64,000 nucleotides of DNA, from contig JAVJTE010000006.1 in the NCBI GenBank assembly GCA_040219025.1, positions 1-64,000 of the forward strand, read 5' to 3'. The position numbers were made by a program, and so were the translations under genes. Under the pieces are notes generated by a model, which made no database searches, was not told the origin of the DNA, and worked only from the letters and a program-made list of their open reading frames with translations. The stretch comes from HT1-32 sp040219025. GTDB taxonomy: Bacteria; Pseudomonadota; Alphaproteobacteria; Rhodospirillales; HT1-32. Shown here in pieces: positions 59,035 to 64,000 of the stretch (positions within the stretch are counted from its first letter, which is position 1; each line of letters starts with the position of its first letter).

Positions 59035-59835
59035 ATGTGCCGCTGGCTGGCCTATTTCGGCAGCCCCATCTGTCTTGAAGACCTGCTCTACGCGCCGGAG
59101 CATTCCCTGATTGATCAGGGAAGATCCGCACGCGAAGGCAAGATGCCGGTCAATGGTGATGGGTTTGGTATCGGCTGGTACAGCCGTCGGCCGGAACCCG
59201 GCATTTATCGCGAAGTTCTCCCGGTCTGGAACGACCGCAACCTGCGCAGTCTCTCGCGCCAGATCGACAGCCGGCTGCTGTTTGCTCATATCCGGGCGTC
59301 AACCGGCACGGCGACAACCCGCAGCAACTGCCATCCCTTCACCGTGGGCCGCTGGATGTTCATGCATAATGGCCAGATCGGTGGCTATATGACGGTCCGG
59401 CGAGAACTCGAAGCACTCATACCCGATCATCTCTATGTTTATCGTGAGGGGGCAACCGACAGCGAGCTCATCTTCCTCCTGGCCCTTGCCAACGGTCTTG
59501 AGACCCGGCCGGAACAGGCGATTGCCGAAACCATCTGCCAGATCGACGAAATCACCGCCCGGCGCGGGATTGCTGAACCAACCAAGATGACTGCCGCCTT
59601 CAGTGATGGTGAGCGAATTTTCGCGGTCCGCTATTCCAGCGACGAAACCGCCCCCAGCCTTTATCTGAACTGCTCTGACGGCTCCGCTCTTGTCGCGTCC
59701 GAACCGCTGGACGGCTTTGCTGATAGATGGGTGCCGATTGCCCCGGCCGGCATGGTCGTCGTGGAAGGCCCGGACAAGTGCAAGGTGCGTCGCATTGACT
59801 TCACCGCAAACCAGCCCCGGGTGGTGCCTGTCTAG
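59035..59835 (+). CDS. Class II glutamine amidotransferase-like protein
   Basis: A 266-residue N-terminal nucleophile amidohydrolase. Cys2 (MCRWLAYFG) becomes the N-terminal catalytic residue after Met removal. Further family motifs are NGDGFGIGWY, LLFAHIRASTG and FTVGRWMFMHNGQIGG. Closest by pattern to EgtC/YafJ-type proteins: EgtC hydrolyses gamma-glutamyl peptides in ergothioneine synthesis, but no other egt genes are adjacent, so a role as a gamma-glutamyl amidohydrolase of unknown substrate is safer. Start ATG at 59035 is fixed by the family N-terminus. Confidence 0.9.
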   Translation: MCRWLAYFGSPICLEDLLYAPEHSLIDQGRSAREGKMPVNGDGFGIGWYSRRPEPGIYREVLPVWNDRNLRSLSRQIDSRLLFAHIRASTGTATTRSNCHPFTVGRWMFMHNGQIGGYMTVRRELEALIPDHLYVYREGATDSELIFLLALANGLETRPEQAIAETICQIDEITARRGIAEPTKMTAAFSDGERIFAVRYSSDETAPSLYLNCSDGSALVASEPLDGFADRWVPIAPAGMVVVEGPDKCKVRRIDFTANQPRVVPV

Positions 59836-59882
59836 GTACAGCCAGTAACAAAGTGTAAATCTCTCCGTCTTATCATGGCACC

Positions 59883-60371
59883 ATGATACGTACCCTCGGC
59901 AGCCTTTCGATTCTTCTTGTGGATGAACATCGCGAGTCACGCACCCTGCTGCGTGACATGCTGATTACAACCGGCGTCATGGATATCCGCGAGGCAAAGT
60001 CCGGTGACGAAACGCTGTCGATGCTGGCGCACAAGCCAACCGACCTGATTCTGATGGAGCTCGGATCAGACCCGAAAACCGGCATCAGCATGGTGAAGGC
60101 GATCCGCGACCCGAAACGCTGCAAGACCCCGAAAGTCGCAATCACGGTCATCACCGGCCTGTCCGACAAGCGAAGCGTACTGGCCGCACGGGATGCCGGT
60201 GTGAACGACTTTATCGCCAAGCCGGTTTCGGCGGATGCCCTGCATAAGCGTCTGGACCGGCTGGCACGCAAGCCTCAGGAATTTGTCGAAAACGACGCCT
60301 ATTTCGGTCCGGACCGGCGCCGGCGTGAAATCGACATGGGCATTGAACGGCGCGACGAAAACGAAACCTGA
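59883..60371 (+). CDS. Receiver-domain protein with Glu at the phosphorylation site
   Basis: A 162-residue protein with a receiver domain (residues 8-128) and a short basic tail. The acidic pair Asp14-Glu15 (LLVDEH), the Thr in VITGLSD and the Lys in FIAKPVS are present, but the phosphoacceptor is Glu59 (DLILMELGSDP) where Asp is expected. It cannot be phosphorylated in the usual way and could mimic the active state. The C-terminal tail has YFGPDRRRREIDMGIERRDE, a pattern seen after receiver domains in other alphaproteobacterial regulators. There is no DNA-binding or enzymatic output domain. It is monocistronic, about 50 bp after the amidotransferase, and its stop lies 2 bp from the stop of the epimerase gene. 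Confidence 0.85.
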   Translation: MIRTLGSLSILLVDEHRESRTLLRDMLITTGVMDIREAKSGDETLSMLAHKPTDLILMELGSDPKTGISMVKAIRDPKRCKTPKVAITVITGLSDKRSVLAARDAGVNDFIAKPVSADALHKRLDRLARKPQEFVENDAYFGPDRRRREIDMGIERRDENET

Positions 60372-60373
60372 TA

Positions 60374-61342
60374 TTACCGCTGATTGTAACTGCGGAACCA
60401 TTCGATAAAGGCCGGGATACCGGCATCAATCGGCGTCGCCGGGTTGAAGCCCAGATCGTCGCGGATGGCATCAATATCGGCGAAAGTTTCCTGCACATCA
60501 CCGGGCTGCATCACGTCGAACCGCATTTCGGCCTTCATACCCAGTGACTCTTCGATCAGGCTGATGAACCGCATCAGATCTTCGCTACGGTTATTCCCGA
60601 TATTATAGACCCGCTGTGGCGGCGTGCCGGATGGCGGTGTTTCAAGACAGCGGATCACACCGTCAACGATGTCATCGATGAAGGTGAAATCGCGTCGCAT
60701 ATTGCCATTGTTGAATACCGTGATCGGCTCTCCCGCCATGATCTTCGAGGCGAAGATATAGGCGGCCATGTCCGGACGGCCCCAGGGGCCGTAAACCGTA
60801 AAGAACCGCAGCCCTGTGAGCGGAATGCCATAGAGGTGGGCGTAGGTGTAGGCCATCAGCTCGCCCGACCGTTTGGTTGCAGCATAAAGCGACAACGGCG
60901 TATCCACCGGGTCCTCGATCGAAAACGGCTGCTTGTCGTTCGCCCCGTAGACCGAGGAGGAGCTGGCATAGACCATATGCTTCAGACCGTCGATGCGGCG
61001 GGCCAGTTCCAGCATGATCAACTGCCCTTCCACATTGCTGCGAACATAGGAATAGGGGTCGATCAGTGAGTGGCGGACACCGGCCTGCGCCGCCAGATGA
61101 ATGATGCCTGTTATCCTTGGGAAAGTTTTTGCCAGTGACAAGATTACGTCACGGTCGGCAATGTCGGCTTTCAGAAACTGAAATCCCGGTTGTGCCTCAA
61201 GCCGGTCGAGGCGCGCCTGTTTCAGGGCAGGATCGTAGTAGTCATTCAGATTATCGATTCCAACCACCGCCCTGCCCTGCGCCAGCAAGGCATTGGAAAC
61301 ATGGTAGCCTATGAAGCCGGCTGCGCCGGTTACCAGAATCAT
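60374..61342 (-). CDS. UDP-glucuronate 4-epimerase-type nucleotide-sugar epimerase
   Basis: A 322-residue extended SDR. The NAD-binding TGAAGFIGYHV motif starts at residue 5, followed by GIDNLNDYYDPALKQARL, which is typical of UDP-glucuronate 4-epimerases (LspL/Cap1J type). The catalytic Tyr-x3-Lys is in LYAATKRSGELMA, and FFTVYGPWGRPDMAAYIFA is the usual substrate loop. Product would be UDP-galacturonate for capsule or lipopolysaccharide. No other polysaccharide genes are adjacent, so its role here is by family only. Confidence 0.9.
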   Translation of the reverse strand: MILVTGAAGFIGYHVSNALLAQGRAVVGIDNLNDYYDPALKQARLDRLEAQPGFQFLKADIADRDVILSLAKTFPRITGIIHLAAQAGVRHSLIDPYSYVRSNVEGQLIMLELARRIDGLKHMVYASSSSVYGANDKQPFSIEDPVDTPLSLYAATKRSGELMAYTYAHLYGIPLTGLRFFTVYGPWGRPDMAAYIFASKIMAGEPITVFNNGNMRRDFTFIDDIVDGVIRCLETPPSGTPPQRVYNIGNNRSEDLMRFISLIEESLGMKAEMRFDVMQPGDVQETFADIDAIRDDLGFNPATPIDAGIPAFIEWFRSYNQR

Positions 61343-61488
61343 TTTGTCGGCCTCATCTTCAACACGAGGTCTCTATACAGGCAGAGATCACTGAAATCAC
61401 GTCCCTAAAAAGCTTTTTCCTGCAATCCGCGGCTTGAGACCACGCGCCGGCGCGGCTATCGTCCCGCCACTTTAACGGAGATACAGAA

Positions 61489-61734
61489 ATGACAGACGTT
61501 GGCGGCATCGCATCTGAACGGCTTCAGTCCTTTATGGAACGGGTGGAGCGGCTGGAAGAGGAAAAAAAGGCCCTGATGGATGACATCAAGGATGTCTTCG
61601 CCGAAGCCAAGGGGACCGGTTTTGACGTGAAGATCATGCGTCAGGTCCTGCGCCTGCGCAAACTCGACAAGGAAGACCGTCAGGAGCAGGAACATCTGCT
61701 CGAACTCTACAAAGCCGCCCTTGGAATGGACTGA
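61489..61734 (+). CDS. gapR: GapR-family DNA-binding protein (DUF2312)
   Basis: An 81-residue, highly charged, coiled-coil protein (QSFMERVERLEEEKKALMDD, IKDVFAEAKGTGFDVKIMRQ, VLRLRKLDKEDRQEQEHLLE). This matches GapR of Caulobacter, which binds overtwisted AT-rich DNA and helps topoisomerases ahead of replication and transcription. The family is nearly confined to alphaproteobacteria. A GGAG ribosome site precedes the ATG at 61489. It stands alone, with the thioesterase gene converging on its 3' side. Confidence 0.95.
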   Translation: MTDVGGIASERLQSFMERVERLEEEKKALMDDIKDVFAEAKGTGFDVKIMRQVLRLRKLDKEDRQEQEHLLELYKAALGMD

Positions 61735-61762
61735 CGCAGCACAGCCCGGTATCGCCAGCCGT

Positions 61763-62197
61763 TCAGGCCTGTATTGCTTCCAGCGCGGACCGGATACCGG
61801 CTGGGATTTCAACCGGGCGGCTGGTTACCCGGTCGACAAACACATGGATGAAATAGCCCGAGGCTGCCGCTTCGGCCTCGCCTTCCCGGAATATCCCGAT
61901 CTCATGGCGAACCGATGACTTGCCGATCCGGCCGACCCGCAGCCCTGCCTCAATCACATCGGGATAGGTAACCGGCGCGTTATAGGTACAGGAACTCTCG
62001 ACCACGAAACCCACGATTGAGCCACCGTGGATATCCAGCCCGCCCTGTTCAATCATGTAGCCATTCACCGCACTATCGAACCAGGCATAGTAAATTACAT
62101 TATTGACGTGACCGTAGATGTCATTATCCGCCCAGCGCGTGGTGATCGGACGAAAATGCCGGTAGGCACTGCGGGACTCAATGATCTTCTCCGCCAA
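61763..62197 (-). CDS. 4HBT-type acyl-CoA thioesterase
   Basis: A hotdog-fold thioesterase of 144 residues. The family motif with the catalytic Asp is seen in RWADNDIYGHVNNVIYYAWF, followed by the long central helix and VVESSCTYNAPVTYPDVIEA. It hydrolyses acyl- or aroyl-CoA; the substrate is unknown. It is on the minus strand 2 bp downstream of the alpha/beta hydrolase gene, and both probably come from the same transcript as metY. Confidence 0.9.
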   Translation of the reverse strand: MAEKIIESRSAYRHFRPITTRWADNDIYGHVNNVIYYAWFDSAVNGYMIEQGGLDIHGGSIVGFVVESSCTYNAPVTYPDVIEAGLRVGRIGKSSVRHEIGIFREGEAEAAASGYFIHVFVDRVTSRPVEIPAGIRSALEAIQA

Positions 62198-62199
62198 AT

Positions 62200-62997
62200 T
62201 CAGTCTCCCGTCACAAAGGCGACAAGCGCGTCCAGCGTCTCGTCCGGTGCTTCACTCATCAGCATATGTCCCGATTTTTCAATCACCTGCACCCGGGCGT
62301 CCGTAACCAGTGATGCCAGCTTCCGGGCCGAACGGGCCGGTGTCATCCTGTCACGGCCACCCAGCAGAAACAGCGTCGGGCAGCTAACGTTGGCTGCCGC
62401 CTGCGGCCCTGTTTTCCAACCGTCACAGGCTTTCAGGTCGGTATGCAGCACGCCGTCTGCAGCCGCACCAAACAACCTTACAGCCCCGCCCATCATCCAC
62501 ATGCCCGGTGCCCGGTTACCACCGACATGACCGGCAGGCCCGTGCCCCCAGGCCGTCATCGACAGGCAGGCCTGTTCCGGGCGCTCCAGCGCATCGGCCA
62601 GCAGCGCAGGATGAACCGAAATGGCTTCGGAGACGCCCAGCAATGCCAGTTTTCCAGCGTCATCTCCCAGCCGTGCAGCCACTTCCAGAGCAACCGCAGC
62701 CCCCATTGAATGACCGACCATAGCGGGACGCTTGCAGCCTGCTTCACGTAGCAAATCCACAACACAATCCGCCATCTCGTCGATCGACGACAGGGCCGGG
62801 CCCGGCGATCGCCCATGTCCGGGAAGATCAATCGCCAGCACGCCATAGCCATGCCAGGCGAACCAGCGGCTTTGCAGCGGCCAGCAACTGTGATCGAGCG
62901 AGGCACCGTGAATGAAGACAATCGTCGGCAGGTCCGGATTGAAGGCGGTCCCGCCGGTTGCCGCAAAGATTTCCCGGCCTTTGACAGAAATCAGCAT
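62200..62997 (-). CDS. Alpha/beta hydrolase, 265 aa
   Basis: A cytosolic alpha/beta-fold hydrolase. The oxyanion-hole motif is VFIHGASLDHSCWP, the nucleophile Ser is in MVGHSMGAAVALEVA, the acid is near LFLLGGRDRMTP, and the His is in IEKSGHMLMSEAPDE. These match ester- or carbon-carbon-bond hydrolases of the haloalkane dehalogenase-like type; no specific substrate can be assigned. It starts 2 bp after the metY stop codon and ends 2 bp before the thioesterase start, a compact minus-strand operon. Confidence 0.9.
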   Translation of the reverse strand: MLISVKGREIFAATGGTAFNPDLPTIVFIHGASLDHSCWPLQSRWFAWHGYGVLAIDLPGHGRSPGPALSSIDEMADCVVDLLREAGCKRPAMVGHSMGAAVALEVAARLGDDAGKLALLGVSEAISVHPALLADALERPEQACLSMTAWGHGPAGHVGGNRAPGMWMMGGAVRLFGAAADGVLHTDLKACDGWKTGPQAAANVSCPTLFLLGGRDRMTPARSARKLASLVTDARVQVIEKSGHMLMSEAPDETLDALVAFVTGD

Positions 62998-62999
62998 GA

Positions 63000-64000
63000 T
63001 CAGCCCCGCTGTGACGCTTTGAGCGCCTGATCGAGATCCCCCTTCAGGTCGCCAATATCTTCCAGTCCGACCGACAGGCGAATCAGTTCCTCACCAATAC
63101 CGGCTGATTTCAGGGCATCGGCACTCATCTGCTGGTGGGTGGTACTGGCGGGATGGATGACCAGCGATTTGGCATCACCGATATTGGCAAGATGCGAGAA
63201 CAGCTCCAGCCGCTCGATGAACTTGCGACCGGCTTCACGCCCGCCTTTGATCCCGAAACTGAAAATCGCCCCTGCACCCTTTGGCAGCAGCCTTTGTGCC
63301 AGATCATAATCGGGATGGCTGGTCAGCCCGGGATAGCTGACCCAGTCCACCGCATCATGCGCTTCCAGGTGTTCGGCAATGGCCTGCGCATTCGCCGTAT
63401 GCCGCGCCATGCGCAACGGCAGCGTCTCGACGCCCTGAAGAATATAGAACGCGTTGGTCGGGCTGATGCAGGCACCGAAATCGCGCAGTCCCTCGGCGCG
63501 GGCCCGCATGATCATCGCCGCCGGGCCAAATTCTTCGGCAAAATCAAGGCCGTGATAGCCGTCATAAGGTTCTGTCAGCGTCGGGAACTTCCCCGATTTC
63601 TCCCAGTCGAACTGACCGCAATCGACAATAACCCCGCCGATAGAGGTTCCGTGACCGCCGAGAAACTTGGTCATGGAATGCATGATGATATCGACGCCCA
63701 GAGCAGCCGGCTGAACCAGATAGGGAGTGGTGAAGGTCGAATCGACCATCAGCGGCAGACCGGCCTCATGCGCCACCTCGGTAATCAGCGGCAGGTTGGC
63801 GACTTCCATGCCCGGATTGCCGATGACCTCCGTGAAAACCAGACGGGTCTCGGGCCGGATCGCCGCGCGGAAGCCATCAACATCGCGGGGGTCCACCAGC
63901 GTCGTCTCAATCCCGAATCGCGGCAGGGTATGGACGAACATGTTGTTACTGCCACCATAGATCTTCGATGACGCAACGATATGCCCCCCGGCCCCCATCA
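63000..64000 (-). CDS. metY: O-acetylhomoserine sulfhydrylase, 3' part (truncated)
   Basis: The gene runs off the right end of the window, so the N-terminal part (about 90-100 residues by family comparison) is missing. The visible part is a PLP-dependent Cys/Met metabolism enzyme: GAGGHIVASSKIYGGSNNMF, VDSTFTTPYLVQPAALGVDI, and the PLP Lys in MHSMTKFLGGHGTSIGGVIV. The PTNAFYILQGVETLPLRMAR segment is typical of MetY. The enzyme makes homocysteine from O-acetylhomoserine and sulfide in direct sulfhydrylation. The stop codon is 2 bp before the alpha/beta hydrolase start. Confidence 0.92.
   Translation of the reverse strand, partial: MGAGGHIVASSKIYGGSNNMFVHTLPRFGIETTLVDPRDVDGFRAAIRPETRLVFTEVIGNPGMEVANLPLITEVAHEAGLPLMVDSTFTTPYLVQPAALGVDIIMHSMTKFLGGHGTSIGGVIVDCGQFDWEKSGKFPTLTEPYDGYHGLDFAEEFGPAAMIMRARAEGLRDFGACISPTNAFYILQGVETLPLRMARHTANAQAIAEHLEAHDAVDWVSYPGLTSHPDYDLAQRLLPKGAGAIFSFGIKGGREAGRKFIERLELFSHLANIGDAKSLVIHPASTTHQQMSADALKSAGIGEELIRLSVGLEDIGDLKGDLDQALKASQRG

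Noticed and set aside
1..64000. CRISPR arrays, tRNA/rRNA genes, prophage, IS elements
   Set aside because: I looked for regularly spaced repeats, cloverleaf-like intergenic stretches, and transposase or integrase motifs in the intergenic parts and proteins and found none that I could support.

Overview
The window reads as chromosomal DNA of an alphaproteobacterium, most likely a free-living, probably aquatic member of Rhodospirillales or a close relative. The basis is protein similarity by eye: a DivK cell-cycle regulator, a GapR/DUF2312 protein, a three-gene proton-translocating transhydrogenase (pntAA-pntAB-pntB), the gene string pyrB-pyrC-plsY-dprA-topA-rnr, a PHA depolymerase, and TRAP and oligopeptide ABC uptake systems. 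Most genes are GC-rich. The stretch of about 0.3-1.3 kb is visibly more AT-rich. I saw no rRNA, tRNA, CRISPR array, transposase, integrase or phage gene.

Layout. 0-2.5 kb: the 5' part of a sulfurtransferase gene with an apparent frameshift, an AT-rich orphan gene, and rplM-rpsI. 2.6-6.2 kb: an SDR dehydrogenase behind a perfect palindrome, a 184-bp inverted-repeat element, a thioesterase, a glutathione transferase and an MFS exporter. 6.2-12.1 kb, minus strand: a TPR glycosyltransferase-like protein, a secreted protein, a flagellin-like protein, a LysE exporter, an iron alcohol dehydrogenase and a periplasmic cyclophilin. 12.2-22.6 kb: a peptide or acyl-amino-acid uptake and breakdown locus (ArgE-type deacylase, MlrC-type M81 peptidase, LysR regulator, five-gene oligopeptide ABC transporter, N-formylglutamate amidohydrolase). 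22.6-25.7 kb: a small FliG C-terminal-like protein overlapping a haem-oxygenase-fold protein, a divergent Crp/Fnr regulator, an unlisted 32-aa membrane protein gene with its own terminator, divK, and rpmG.

25.7-36.3 kb is a minus-strand housekeeping run (pyrB, non-catalytic-looking pyrC, plsY, dprA, topA, rnr, S41 protease). 36.5-43.7 kb holds a TPR-methyltransferase, phaZ, and a hybrid histidine kinase overlapping a diguanylate cyclase. 44.0-48.0 kb is a TRAP transporter with a Ser/Cys-type proline racemase-family enzyme, probably for hydroxyproline. 48.1-51.0 kb is the pnt operon, followed by a large orphan gene, a two-hairpin intergenic repeat, an ABC1 kinase and an M3 peptidase. 56.4-64.0 kb holds an acyl-CoA synthetase, an Lrp regulator, a DUF6356-like protein, a class II glutamine amidotransferase, a receiver protein with Glu in place of the phosphoacceptor Asp, a nucleotide-sugar epimerase, gapR, a thioesterase, an alpha/beta hydrolase and a truncated metY.

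The parts I find most worth following are the FliG-C-like/haem-oxygenase-like overlapping pair, the structured transcription unit for the 32-aa membrane protein, the Glu-receiver protein, the DHOase lacking its metal-binding HxH, the 184-bp inverted-repeat element, and the flagellin-like/TPR-glycosyltransferase neighbourhood. I saw no defence system or secondary-metabolite cluster.
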